Assembly (NCBI GenBank): GCA_016987375.1
Contig: PJRA01000353.1
Coordinates: 737,124-764,161, forward strand
Direction: 5' to 3'
DNA length: 27,038 nt
Origin: Brachionus koreanus
Taxonomy: Eukaryota; Rotifera; Eurotatoria; Ploima; Brachionidae
Shown: piece after piece, positions 10,141-22,021 of the stretch
How the letters are laid out: every line of letters starts with the position of its first letter
Position numbering within the stretch: position 1 is the first letter of the stretch
Notes under the pieces: generated by a model
What the model saw: only the letters and a program-made list of their open reading frames with translations
Told to the model about the DNA's origin: nothing
The model's database searches: none
Translations under genes and position numbers: made by a program

Positions 10141-10500
10141 TGATAAAAAGATGTTTTTTTTGTTTGGTGCAATTTCAAAAGGGTAACTCACTTTGAGCTC
10201 ATTCTAGACAGGCGTGCTTTAAATTCAGAACTTTATATAACTTTTGAAAAATTAGATTTTTTAGAGTTATTTTAAATTTTACAAATCCATAAAAATAATC
10301 TTAATAGATCTAATAATATTATATCAGTAAAAAACATAGCTGATTTTTCGCTTTGAGCAAATTTATTTGTTTTAGCAGCAGTTTTTTTTTAATTCAAATC
10401 ATAAAAATATAATTTTTTTTTTAGTAATTTTTTATTTGTAATAGCAGCTAATTTTACTTTATTGGTATGAAAAAGTTGACAGGTATTAGTTGGGATACGT
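10141..10500. other. Unassigned AT-rich stretch
   Basis: No gene seen. The first part may be a heavily decayed continuation of LINE copy A (a TFEKLDFLEL-like reading near 10237), but this is weak. Confidence 0.25.
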
Positions 10501-10767
10501 TTGATGAGTTTTGAAATGGAGTGACTCTCATAAAATATCTGAAATAATTAAACTGTGTTGGCAGTTGAGTAAATATTCATGTGCATGTTGGAAGAAAAAT
10601 TTTGTTTTCAAACATGTAATTGGTATGGGTAACAATATGTGTTTACTATTATTTACAATTTCAGATTTACGTATTGAAAAAAAAAGCTTCAATAGGCTGC
10701 AGAAAGAAAGCATTACCAGCACTCGAAAAAAAATTCAACGGGTCCAATAAATCAAGAACTTTTTTGA

Positions 10768-11372
10768 ATGCCAATTTCATCAAACCAAACTAATATCCCA
10801 ATTAGACTTGAAACTCAAAAAATTCAGTCAAAGTATAATCATTTGTCAAAATCATTAGCTTTACAAGCAGCAAATGTAAAATCAAATCAAATAATTGAAA
10901 AAAAAGGCAGAGCACGTCCACGAAGAGCTCATTCAAATAATAATTAAATCAATTCGAAAAATAAAAATGATTATAACATACAACAACGAATAAGAAATAC
11001 AATAAAGAGTCTAGATGCAGTCGTAGACCTTGGAAAAAATGAAAGAATTCTCAGAGCCAAAATTAAACTCCAGCTCTACAAAACATACTGTCGGCCTATC
11101 TTATCCTACGGATGTGAAGCACAAAAGATTAATCATAAAGATCAAAGAAAGCTACATTTTGTAAAAGGCTGATGTTAAATAAATTTAAAAAAGAATTTGT
11201 CGTTCGTCTTTTAAAAGAGTCAATGCAAAAAGGAAAAAGTATTAGTAAGAAATCGATCCTAGGTGAATTAAACGAAATATTAGGAAGTGAAAATGAAAGC
11301 ATAGTAAACTTAGATCTCGAAGGAAAAGTATACGATAAAATTAAAGGAGTTTTCTTAAACTTAATGAGATAA
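10768..11372 (+). pseudogene. C-terminal fragment of a second LINE family
   Basis: Three open pieces in order. 10768-10947 encodes 59 residues ending in a basic, AT-hook-like KKGRARPRRAH. About 10979-11172 reads RIRNTIKSLDAVVDLGKNER and RAKIKLQLYKTYCRPILSYGCEA, the region after the palm of a non-LTR reverse transcriptase. 11172-11372 encodes 66 residues beginning MLNKFKKEFVVRLLKES, similar to the far C-terminal part of such proteins. The downstream pieces are separated by a stop or frame shift. It differs from the LINE that follows and is non-functional. Assigning the first and third pieces to the same element is inference. Confidence 0.6.
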
Positions 11373-11399
11373 AAATAAATCAGAATGAAATAAATTTTT

Positions 11400-13915
11400 A
11401 CTTCAATTTTAAAAATTATAACGCAATAGTTAGGGCAAGGAATAGTAATGGTGGATGAGTATCCATTTTAGTAAAAGAAGGACTTGAATTCAAACAAGAC
11501 TTTTCATTTGATAAGTTTAATTCAGAACTTCTTTGCATCAAGATATGAAAGAGAAATACAGAACTATTTGTTTTTAGTATTTACAATCTTCCTAATATTA
11601 TACTTCCTTTTGAACTTTTTTCAGATATCTCTAAAAGATGTGAAAATGGGCTGCAGAAAGAGGAAGTGATCTCAATGCGAAGGCCAAAAGCTTAGGCTTA
11701 GGAGAGAACGAAAATGGTCTTATACTAGAGAAAATACTTAACTCATTTCGCCTATCTATAATTAATGATAGAACTCCAACATTTAACAAAATTAAATCCA
11801 TGCACTTTGAAATTCTCGATCTTTTTCTGATATCTTCTTCACTCTCTGACAAAATTTTTGACTTTTAAGTCTTGCTAGAGCATGATATGTTAAGTGATCA
11901 CTTCCCAATTCAAGTAAATATATCAGTTGAGCATTATATAACAGGAAAGTCACCTAAAATAAATTTTGATTTTAAAAAGGCCAACTGAGGATATTATCAG
12001 GAATTACTTAAAACCTCCCAAAAAAGCATAAATTCTCTAAGAAATGTTGATGAACTAAATCAACATATTTTATTGAAAATTATAAACGCTGCTCAAAAAA
12101 TCATCCCCCTCCGATCTCAGAAATTTTTCAAATCAAGTTTACCGAAGGAAATTGTACTATTTACTTATAAAGAAACGAAGAAAAGCTAGAAGACTGTTTC
12201 AGAAAACAAAATGTCTTTCTCTAAAAATGGAATATAATAAACTAACATCTGAGTTACGTTTAAACTTAAAGGATTTCTGGAATCAAAACAGGCTCGAATT
12301 TATTAATAAATAGGAAAAAACTCACTCTCGAGTAGACCTTTTTGGAGAAAAATAAATAAATTTAGATCAAAAAAATATTCTAAACAAATTCCAACGCTAA
12401 TTGAAGATGGTAAGGAATTAACCACAGATTAAGATAAAAGAAAACGTTTTGGAAATTTCTTAGCAACAATTTTTAGTCCACACCAAGATTTTGCTTTATC
12501 TGAGAATGATTCTGAAATTGAAGATACAATTTTAGATTTCTCAAAAAATATGGTTAATAATAATCTAAAATAGCCAATTACTCCTTCAGAAATTAAGGTT
12601 TCTCTAAAAAAGCTAAAAGAGGTGACAGGGTCTGGTCTGGATCGTATTCACAATCTTATGTTAAAAAATCTTCCCTATGAGGTTTTGGTTGAACTAAGTC
12701 AGCTTTTTAACATGACTTTGAAACAAGGTCAAATCCCAAAATCATGGAAAATTGCTAGTATAACAATGATACCAAAGAAAACTTTCCCAACCCACGACCC
12801 TTCCAACTATCATCCTATCAGTATGACAAGTTGTCTCGGGTAAGTACTTGAACGGATTGTATACTCAAGAATTTATAATTTTCTTGAGAAAAATAACTTG
12901 CTAATTAATGAGCAGTCAGGATTTAAGAAACATAGGCGAACGGCAGACAATCTTTGCTTTCTTATTCAAAAAGTTGGCATGAGGGACTTATTTATAAATT
13001 AATTAAGATAAAACTTCCTCCCTATCTTATTTTTTGGTTCAAATCATTTCTTGATTCCAGATATTTTATTGTAAATGTAAATAGTCATTTAAGTGATCAA
13101 TATCCAATAAAAGCAGGAGTCCCACAAGGAGCTGTAATTGGCCCACTTCTTTTTAGCATTTTTATAAATGATATACCAAAAAGAAATAAATCAAACTGCC
13201 AATACTCTCTTCTTTTTTTAAGTTCTTAGGCATTACGCTCGACTCAAAACTTACATTTAGCTCAATGATAGATGATTTAAAAAAACGCTGTAATTCAAGA
13301 CTTAACATAATAAAATATCTATCAAATAAAAAATGGGGTCTAAAAATGAAAACACTGGGTAACCTATACAAATCCTTGATAGGGTCAATATTAGATTATT
13401 CTTTTCCTTGTTTAAATTCATTTTCAGAAATCAACATAAAAAAACTACAAGTTATTCAAAATTCAGCAGTCCGATCTATTCTGAATCTAAAATATGATAC
13501 TCTCTCCAACATAATTAATCACGAGGCCTTTAACAAACTAAAACTACTAACAGTCTCGAATCGACTTTTTGAGTTGAGTGAGAGATATGTTAGGGCAGGA
13601 TTGAGTCATTCTATTCCATTGGTTGTCAGACTGGTGGAAGAATATAAGGAAGATTTCGAATCTCGATACATCGAATATCCTACTCCACTGTGTAATTGCT
13701 ACCTTACTATTTCTTCTTTTTTTCCTGAGCCATCAGAAATTTAAACATATGTATCTTGTTACTTTCTATTTAATTTATCTATTTTTTTTCTTTTTAAATG
13801 ATATTTTCTATATTTTATTTTTATTAATTTAAATTTACTCTATTTTTAATTTTTTTTTTTTTAATCTGAAGGAGCATTAGCTCGGTACAGAAAACAAATA
13901 AATAAATAAAATAAA
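11400..13915 (+). pseudogene. 5'-truncated APE-type LINE (Jockey-like), copy B
   Basis: Non-LTR retrotransposon relic. The endonuclease domain starts mid-way (ARNSNGG, then VSILVKEGL at about 11450) and ends with SDHFPIQVN at about 11900. The reverse transcriptase follows in pieces: TGSGLDRIHNLMLKNLPYE (12622-12843), the PIKAGVPQGAVIGPLLF block (12954-13229) and the post-palm region to the stop at 13744 (13265-13744). The catalytic (F/Y)ADD segment is missing: YSLLF joins a KFLGI-type block near 13215, whereas copy A has about 215 bp there. A roughly 170-bp 3' UTR ends in an AAATAAATAAATAAAA tail at about 13900-13915. Several stops and shifts show it is dead. No clear target-site duplication was found. 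Confidence 0.85.
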
Positions 13916-14769
13916 TTGAAAATGAAAGAAAGATGGAATAACTGAGTCAATAAAGTTTTGAATTTCTGGATCTATGATCAAAGATAAATAAGAAAAAATC
14001 TTACAATTTTTAACGAAGACTAAAAAAAAATATATGAATTTATTTATCAAATTGCCATTAAACTTGTTTTCAACAATCGAAATTGAAAATTTATTTCTAC
14101 TTATTTTTCTAATTCAACTAGATACAATTATGAGTGACTAAAACAATTAAGAAAACACTCTATTTTAATTTTTAAATTTAGATGGAAAGAAAAAACTAAT
14201 TTTTCTTATTTTTTTTTTCATTACATCACCTTCGCGTTGTTCAGTGAATAAATATTATATATATATTATTAATATCCTTAAAAAAATTTACAAACGTAAA
14301 TTAAAATGAATTTTGATTACCAATTTAGTCTTTCGAATACTGAGAAATAACTTTGCTATTAAAGCTGATCTCCTTTTTGTCCTTCATTTGATAAATGCTC
14401 TATTTTTTAATTAACCTTTTTATAGCATGCTTTTTGTATGTTATGACTATGTTATTATCGCTTTCTTGATAATAAAACTGTAAAATTTCATTTAAAGTGA
14501 CTATCTTTTGTCTTTTGCCTAATTATAACCAGAAGCAATAGAAAAATTCTGAAAAAGCCTGTGTTTTTTTTTTAAATAATTTTTATTTATTAAACAAAAA
14601 ATTTAAAAGTTAGAATTTTATTTATTAATTAGAAAAAAAAAAGCTGATCTTTGACGTTGATTAATAAATCCAATAAATTTTATAAAAAATTAAATAAATT
14701 TATAAACGAAAATGAAAAATTCGATCGAATTATAAAGTACACTGATGATTTAAATTGTATGCTACACAT
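13916..14769. other. AT-rich spacer between LINE tail and VPS4
   Basis: No gene or structured RNA seen. It includes the VPS4 3' UTR on the minus strand. An ATATATATATTAT run lies at about 14255. Confidence 0.4.
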
Positions 14770-17700
14770 TCAGCCTTCTTGACCGAATTCAGTGGTAAAC
14801 TTGCGATGATTTTCCAAGTCTTTCTCATTTACAGTTGGCTTCTGAGTTGAAAGTGAATTAAGCATATCTTTCTAAAAGAAAAACACAAAGAATTTATTTT
14901 TTATTTGAATAAAAGCAAATTTATTTTTTAGTGTAAAATTACCATTGTTATTTTGGGCTCTAAAAGTTTGTCTGAACTGACATCGACCCATGTCATTGGT
15001 ATAGCAGCTGGATCGCCAGGCGAGCATGGGGTCAAAAGATCATTCAATATAACATTTGGATTGTCTCTCGATGGCCCAGAAACTTTTTTGAAGTGAGTGG
15101 CTGATTGAATGCGTCTGATTGGCGACATTAGCGCATCTTGTACTACAATGCTTATGTCTGCACCGGAGTATCCCTCGGATCTTTGGCCGAGCTCAAAAAA
15201 GTCCTGTTGGGTCAAAAAATGCGGTGTATTTCCCAAGTGCAGCTTGAACATGTTTTGACGAGCGCCTGCCTCTGGCAAAGGAATGTAAATCCTTTTCTCG
15301 AATCTTCGTCGAATAGCCGAGTCCAAACACCACGGAATATTGGTCGCGCCCAAGACAAGAACATTATTATTTTCGGCTCCTACGCCTTGCATTTGAACTA
15401 AAAATTCTGTCTTCACTCGACGAGCACTCTCGGACTCGTTGTCGCTGCGTGATGAACACAACGAATCAACTTCGTCTATGAATATGATACTAGGTCTATG
15501 TACACGAGCTAATTCGAACAAATTTTTCACTAGTTTTTCACTTTCGCCCAGCCACTTGGACAACAGGTCAGATGAACTGACCGAAAAAAATGTCGAATTA
15601 TTTGCTTCGGTTGCCACTGCTTTAGCTAAGTATGATTTACCAGTTCCTGGCGGTCCATACAAAAGTATTCCTTTCCAAGGTTTGCGTTTACCAGTGAACA
15701 AATGCGGAAAACGAATTGGCAAAATTACGGCCTCTTTGAGCGATTCTTTTGCATTCTCTAGACCAGCTACGTCTGACCATTTTACGTCTGGCTTTTCCAT
15801 TACAATTGCACCTTTATTATTTAAATTAGTTTCTGTTTAATTTTCATTGAAAAAAAAAAAATTTTTTTTATTAAATTTTTTCTTCTTTATTTATTTATTT
15901 AAATGTTTGGTTTGTTGACTTCCCAAAAAATTGCTTTGATAACACCAAAGGCCTTCTCTTTTTAAGAAATGAATCCAATTGAAGGCCTTTCGAGCTATAA
16001 AAGCAATTTTTTGGGAAGTCAACAAACTATACTTTTTTTAAAAAATACAAGTGTAAAAACACAAGAGCATTAAAACACCAAAATAAAATATTAGATGATT
16101 TTTATTTGAAAATAGATAATTTTTCGACCAATTTTTTGCATAAATAAAGCTATTGACGAATTGATTCATTATAAGGCAAAAAAATGGTAACTTTATTTTT
16201 TAAAAAAATCTATTTTCTATTGAGGATTTAGTCTTATCACATTTAGGATTCATTAGAAATATTTAATTTTTGAAATTTTTGCTCCAAATTTTGTGTTTCG
16301 AGAATCAAAAAAATTAAATTATATTTTTATAAAATCCTTGTCATCAATATTTATGCTACTTTTTAAAAATGTTGAAAAAGGTCTTTAGTGCTTCTTCTTT
16401 TGTGATTTTTTTTTTAAATTTAAATAATTTACTTTAATTTTAAATATGGAAGAGTAATAGTACAAGTACAAAAAATTAAGCTAGTGATGAAAGAAATAGC
16501 TTTTTAAACCAGACTCCACAATGTGGTATTTTCAAATTCAAATAAAAATCGAACAAAAATTCTTCCTTTTTTTGATAGATTAAAATTTAATTGAACTAAA
16601 TATTTTTAAAAAAATTCTGCAACAAAAATGCAATTTTTACTTTAAATATTGTTTCATATGTTAAAAAATAAAGACAAAAATAAAAATCAATAAGACTTTG
16701 ATTGATTATTGATCTTATTTCTTAAAAAATTAGAAATTAAAAATTTTATTTTAACTTAAAAATTGCTACAAATTATTTTGCACATTTTGGTTGTATTTTA
16801 ATTTTAATTTATTAAAAAAGTTAGAATTTTTGTTCAGTTTTTATTTGAATTTCACATTTCTGCACAAAGTGACATGAAAAATACAAACAACAATTGAATA
16901 TTTGGATGTTTTTTTTGTATGTCATCCAACTGTTTAATCAGAATACTTGAACAATGCTTTATAATGAGCAAAAAATCGAAAAATTTCAAAATCTTTGATA
17001 AGACAATCAACCATTTTGAAATTTTAATCAGTATTACAAAATACCAATTATCCTTTTTAATTTTAATACATCAGAAGACCAGAAGAATGTATGTAAGAAG
17101 TAAAAGTTGAAAAGAGTCGAAAAAGCCTTTGAGAGTTAACTAAATACCTCTTCAACTAATTATTATGAATTCTTTGTAAAAAAAAAATTATTCTACCAAA
17201 TAAATTTGATTCAGTAAGGCGATAAAACATGGGTTTAAGAAATAAAAATTTAATTTAGAATTTTTAGAAATTAAAATTTTGGATTTTGAAAATTCATTGA
17301 AATAAAAATGATGAAAAATTTCATAATTAAAGTTGATTGTCCAAGAAGAGTGTGTTATCATGAGAAACTTGATTAAAAGTTCATTAAATGTTTAGTACAT
17401 TGTTGCTATTTAAAGAAAATAATGTTTAAAAAATTTCTCAAATTTATAAGACAAAATTTGCGCTCTGCATTGCAATATTTGCAATTTATGAATAGTAACA
17501 ACGCTTTTATTCAAATTGAAATATATTTTTGCTAAATAGATTTTGAAATGCAGTCACAGAGAACAAAAGCTTTGGACCTGTACAAGAAATTGTACCGTAA
17601 TTTGAGAATAGCCAATTTAGGAAAAAGTGAAGAGAATTATGTGGATATTTTGCGCAACGAATTTCGTCAGCACTCAGTATCTGACTCAAAGTATTGTATG

Positions 17701-18444
17701 CAAAAAGATGAAATGATGTTTATGGCCAGAGCGCTTTCAACCTATTTAACAAGCACTAATCAAACACTAACGCTTTATTCAAAGTATTGCCGCGGGGAAA
17801 GATCAATAGAAGAAGCGGCCAATATTGTTGGACTTAGATTGCCCAAACAATATGAAGGTCCCAGCACTGCTACTAAAAAATAACCTTTTTTTCCCATTAA
17901 AATTAACTTAATAAAATACATTACCTGATAATTTTTCAAGCATTTTTTTCTTTTCCGGATCATCGCCATCCTCCTCTTCTTCTTTAGAACTAAATGAAAA
18001 ATAAATTAAAAATTTAATTTTTTTTTTTAAACAAATTAAATACTCTTTAGACTCGCCATCCTTGATCGGCTTAGCTTTTTTTTGGTCTTTCTGGCCAGAA
18101 TTTATGAAGGTTTTGAGCTTTTCAGCTCTTTCTAAATACTGAGCGCATTTTTCTCGAATGCTCTGCTTGGCTCGCTCACTTGGTGCTTCGTCTAGACCGA
18201 GCAAAAAAATTTTTATTTATCAAAATTCAAAAAAATTAAGCACTATTACATTTGAGGGCATGGATAAAATACTCCAATCCATGTTGATAGTGACGAAGGG
18301 CTTCTTCATAGTTCTTGTTTTTGTCCTCTTCAGTCGCTCTGGATACAATTTCAATCGCTTTCTATTTAAAACTAATAAACAAATTACTCAAATAACTCAG
18401 ATAATTGGTCAAAAATGAACCTGTAAAGCTCCGTTAGCTGTCAT
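14770..18444 (-). CDS. VPS4: VPS4 AAA ATPase (six exons)
   Basis: VPS4 is the AAA ATPase that disassembles ESCRT-III in endosomal sorting, cytokinesis and membrane repair. Exons in transcript order: 18444-18421, 18361-18250, 18191-18044, 17989-17925, 15811-14943 and 14871-14770. They total 1320 nt and encode 439 aa plus stop, matching the animal family. Residues 1 to about 75 form the MIT domain ([37 protein letters not shown]). An acidic linker ends [17 protein letters not shown]. Walker A is GPPGTGKS (K175), Walker B IIFIDEVD (E230), arginine fingers lie in IRRRF (284-286) and the C-terminal helix ends FTTEFGQEG. All catalytic residues are present. The start gives [17 protein letters not shown]. 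Exon 5 alone would look like a headless ORF starting at 15800. Intron 4 (15812-17924) contains FMC1 on the other strand. Confidence 0.96.
15910..16027. mobile_element. 118-bp hairpin element (MITE-like) in VPS4 intron 4
   Basis: 28 bases at 15910-15937 (GTTTGTTGACTTCCC and onward) are perfectly complementary to 16000-16027. After a mismatched stretch, the inner AAAGGCCTTC pairs with GAAGGCCTTT (15947-15956 with 15981-15990). The whole folds into one long hairpin with a 24-base loop. It carries no ORF. A clear target-site duplication is not visible. Perfect arms suggest a young insertion or selection for structure. Confidence 0.85.
16030..17547. other. VPS4 intron interior / FMC1 upstream region
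   Basis: AT-rich and without a convincing gene. A 63-codon frame at 16919-17110 has a biased, low-complexity composition and is probably chance. The last few hundred bases must hold the FMC1 promoter; no core element can be singled out. Confidence 0.4.
17548..17883 (+). CDS. FMC1: FMC1, mitochondrial ATP synthase assembly factor (LYR family)
   Basis: A 111-residue single-exon protein. FMC1 belongs to the LYR-motif family and helps assemble the F1 part of mitochondrial ATP synthase in the matrix (established for yeast and animals). Here LYR is at residues 15-17 (YKKLYRNLR). A basic helical middle ([19 protein letters not shown]) follows, then the family signature [17 protein letters not shown] at 83-99. 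The length matches animal FMC1 (about 113). The ATG at 17548 is the natural start. The gene lies wholly inside VPS4 intron 4 on the opposite strand, and its stop at 17881-17883 is about 40 bp from VPS4 exon 4. The two genes therefore converge over the same primary transcript region. Confidence 0.88.
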   Translation: MQSQRTKALDLYKKLYRNLRIANLGKSEENYVDILRNEFRQHSVSDSKYCMQKDEMMFMARALSTYLTSTNQTLTLYSKYCRGERSIEEAANIVGLRLPKQYEGPSTATKK

Positions 18445-19156
18445 TGCTATTTTAATGTATCTATAATTACTAAAATAAAAACATTTATTTGCAGTTCTTT
18501 CAAATTTATTTTTATTTTTATTAAGAACAAAAAAAATTAAATTGCAACTTGGTTATCAAATGATTCATTTGAAGAAAAAAAAATTATTAAAATTCATAAT
18601 TATTTTTTAAGACTATTTAACTAATGCGTATGAATAAAATAATCGGGAAAAAAGCGATTAGATTATGGAAGAATGGTGATGCTAGTTGTCGGCTGACAGA
18701 TTAGTGCTGATTGATCAAAATTAAGAAACTTTTTACTGATGCCTTTATGACGAATTAAAATAGCAATTAAATCTAATAATAATGCAGTTTAATAAGAAAA
18801 TAAAATATTCGAGAAAATAAAATTTAGATAAGATGGTTGCAAATAAATTTTTAATTTTTTGATATTTTAGCTGACGCAACTTAACAATTTGACTTGATCT
18901 TTAAATTAGCTTTTTTTTTATTATCATAATTATATTTGGTTTTAAAATTCACTTAAATAATAAAAAAGGCAAACTTTTTTATTCAAAATTTTATTCATTT
19001 TTTACTAGAAAGCAAATAATTTATTAAGTCTAGTTAACTTAAATTTTTGATGTATTTTGCAAAAAAAATATTTATTTGTTTTAAACATATATAAGACTAA
19101 TTTTTTTTATCAATGAATCATGTGTATAATTTTGAAATCCTTGAAATTCTTAACAC
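18445..19156. other. AT-rich spacer upstream of VPS4
   Basis: The VPS4 promoter must lie in the first part. No ORF or RNA gene seen. Confidence 0.35.
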
Positions 19157-19179
19157 TTAACACTAGAAAGCCTGCGTGA
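19157..19179 (+). mobile_element. Solitary piggyBac-like transposon end
   Basis: TTAA followed by CACTAGAAAGCCTGCGTGA, the shape of a piggyBac TIR with its TTAA target site. No inverted partner (…CTAGTG-TTAA) was found downstream in the window, so it is a broken or very divergent copy. Confidence 0.45.
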
Positions 19180-19552
19180 TTTCTTATAAAAATTTCGAAT
19201 AAAGTTATTGAGATAAATTAAACATTTTGGCAAGTTGAAGTTTTTTGTCAATTTTTCAATTTTTCAATTTAATTTTTTTTTTTTAAATTTGCATTTATTT
19301 TATTTTGTTCGCAGAATTTTTATTATTCAAACACAATTTCAATTAAAAAAAATTTAAATAAATTATGATTTATAAAATAATATATGACTATTTTTAAAAT
19401 TAATTACCGTAATCTAATATATAGAAATTCAAAAAAAAATTCAGTTTAAAATCTCTTTTTGTTTTAATGTATACTTAAATAAATTAAAATTTTAGTTTAG
19501 ATAATTAGAAATTATCAGCCAACATTACAAAATTTTAATAATAATCACCTAA

Positions 19553-21234
19553 TTGTTAGCTGCTTTAATTGATTTTGAAATAAATAAAGAACTTAAAAAG
19601 GATGATAGCGGATCTAGCTATAAAGGCAAAGTGATTCACGTGAATAGCAAATCAATGCTAAGTGGAATTTTGGTTAACTGGGAAAACGGTAATAAAAATT
19701 TGTACAGACGGCTTCGAAGGAATTTTAAGTCTGTTAGCAGGGCTAAAGGTGGCTAATAACTTAAGCGAAAAATAAGAGTCGATTTTTAAGGTAGATGATC
19801 TGGTCGAGAGTAGCCAAGACATTCAATTAGTAAAAAAACTTCAATATGGTCATGGAGAATGGGCTGATGAAATGCTTCCTATAATCATTTTTAAAGACTT
19901 TGGGACAAATTGGATAAATTTCTAAAATTTATGATGATGATGAAGATTTGAAAATAGAATTTTGTGGTACTTCATGGACATTTAATCCTTTGGCTGTAAA
20001 GAAATGATGCTGGACATGATGCTATTACTAAGAAAAATGATGAGATAATAAATTTGCTTCTAGAAGCTAATGCTGACATTTCAGTTTCATCGTGCGACTC
20101 TAAGTGGAAATGTTAGGTAAGGAGAATTTTCTTTATTTTAATTATTTTTTGAAAAATTAGGTTTTAAAATTTTTTGAAATGTAAAAAATTAAGGTCTAAT
20201 AGTTAAATTATAATCATTTTAATATTAGAATTATCGGATGCGATTTTACAGTAAATATTAATGATAGTAAACAAGAGTTTTAAAGAAAAAAAAATGTTTA
20301 AATTTAATTCTAATTTTATTAGATAATTCTATTCAATTTTTGTGCATTGTATGAACTAAATTTTAAACTTTATTTAAGATATGAATGATTTGAAAGAAAC
20401 TAGTTGTGGATACTAAAAAATTTAATCAAGAAATTATTTAATTAATTAAAAATAAATTTCTAATTCTAGTAACCCGTTAAATCTAAATAAATCTTATTTA
20501 CAACGAAAAAAAGAGTTGATTAAACGTCTAAATGACTACTTTTAACTTAAATTAGAAAATAATATAGATTATAGAAATAATAGAAAGATTGTAGCGAAAG
20601 CTAAATTTCTATTTAAATTGATAGATAATTTTTAATTGTTTTTTTGATATTGATCTTTTTTAAAATCTATCAATTTAATGTACTTTATCTAATATTCTTG
20701 AAAAAAGGTTTCTTTAGAGAGTTAATATTAAGTTTATTAATGCAAATTTTCTAATATAATATTTTAAGCTCAATGAAGTACTTGCTTGACAAAATTGTAA
20801 ATTTGGAAAAATATTGGTTGATTGACGATAAAAAAGAAGACGGTTTCGGCGCAATGCATTTAGCATGTTTAAATAGCTATCAAGAGGTGGTTCAGCTAAT
20901 GCTAAGTTATTCAAAATTCTTCAATATAAATATTCAAAATAAAAGTCTACCAACTCCTCTTCATTTTGCCGTAGAACGTCTAAATAATGAAATAGCTAAA
21001 TCGTTGATGGAGAAAATGAAAGCCAAGAAAATGTGATTCGAATAATAAGAACAAAGACGAGGAAACACCATTTTATATTTTATTGAGAAATTATACAGTT
21101 TATATGCTAAAAAATTCTAAAGACTTGAAACAACAGAATGAATGTGTAAAAGAAAAAAGTCCAAACAGACAGATTGTACGTTTAATTTAGATGAAAATAA
21201 AAGCAAAGCCTTGCTTGAAAAAATAGCCATATTG
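19553..21234 (+). pseudogene. Mind bomb (MIB1-type) E3 ligase pseudogene
   Basis: Pieces of a mind bomb protein, the RING ligase that ubiquitinates Notch ligands. A MIB/HERC2 domain at 19553-19756 reads GKVIHVNSKSMLSGILVNWE and NGNKNLYRR and ends in AKGG. A REP repeat follows at about 19782-20007: DLVESSQDIQLVKKLQYGHG, then EWADEMLP, and CGTSWTFNPLAV after frame shifts. Ankyrin repeats are seen at 20010-20116 (DAITKKNDEIINLLLEANAD) and 20769-21036 (WLIDDKKEDGFGAMHLACLN, then LPTPLHFAVERLN). A shifted tail lies at 21037-21180 (DEETPFYILLRNYTVYML). The first REP repeat, several ankyrin repeats, the N-terminus and the RING fingers are missing. An apparent intron (GTAAGG at 20117, acceptor AG at 20768) is kept, so it is a decayed DNA-level duplicate and not a retrocopy. 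Confidence 0.8.
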
Positions 21235-21282
21235 CGAATGATAAAATGTGAAATCTGAATAATTCAATTCCTTTTTGAAGTT

Positions 21283-21337
21283 CTTAATAGTTTTTCTTTA
21301 ATAGTTTTCTTTAATAGTTTTCTTTTAATAGTTTTCA
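21283..21337. repeat. Short tandem repeat, about four 13-14-bp units
   Basis: The unit TTAATAGTTTTCT(T) is repeated about four times with small length changes. Confidence 0.75.
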
Positions 21338-21339
21338 TT

Positions 21340-22020
21340 TATCGTTGTCCATAATCAAGAATATTTATAAATAGATATGTTAAAAATATTCAAGAAAAAA
21401 AAAAGTTTTTTTTATATCAAAATTTTTAAATATTTATAAAAATTTATCTAATTGATCAAAATGATCTAACGCATCTTGGCGATGCCGAATTTGGATTTTT
21501 TTTTTTAATTTTTTAAAAAAAAGTACTTATTTATATATGCTACAATTTTAATCGAGATATATCTATTCATAAATTATTAAAATTTCCATTGAATCATTAA
21601 AACACTTTTTTTATTTACATAACTAGAAATTTTTTCAACTCTACAACAGTTAAATTTTTTCTAAGTATTGACTTTATTTGTCTAATAATTTATTAATTAA
21701 TTAAAATTAAAGTTTTTAATATTAAACTATAATTTTTTTTATATTTAACAAAAAATTGGTCAAAAATAAATAAAAATTCTGAATCTGTTTTTTTCTTTAC
21801 TTAACATTGCAGTTTCTATAAAATTCATGATAATTCAATTTTAAGAAAATTTGAAAAATGTTTTTTTCATTCTTTTCTAAATAAAATTTTATATTCGATT
21901 TTTCAAAAACTAAAGATAATGAAAAAATTACGTTCTTAACGTTTATTTAATCTTAAAAGAAGCAAAAAATTCCAATTTGCTTCCTGAATCGATTTGGTTT
22001 TTGTTCGATCTGTTCCCAGT
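21340..22020. other. AT-rich spacer
   Basis: No gene seen. About 60 bp around 21820-21880 (CATGATAATTCAATTTTA) recurs in direct orientation at about 23190-23250. Confidence 0.4.
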
Positions 22021-22021
22021 A

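Noticed and set aside
10511..10750. 79-aa plus ORF and its antisense partner
   Set aside because: No motif or family resemblance; sits in LINE debris and could be chance or element-derived.
15138..15840. Two plus-strand ORFs (15138-15401, 15439-15840)
   Set aside because: They are antisense shadows of VPS4 exon 5, which has clear AAA motifs on the minus strand.
16919..17110. 63-aa ORF in the VPS4 intron
   Set aside because: Low-complexity Ile/Lys/Phe-rich composition expected by chance in AT-rich DNA.
17775..17969. Minus-strand ORF over the FMC1 3' end
   Set aside because: Shadow of FMC1 on one side and VPS4 intron on the other.
18158..18418. Plus-strand 86-aa ORF
   Set aside because: Antisense to VPS4 exons 2 and 3 (MIT domain), which splice in frame.
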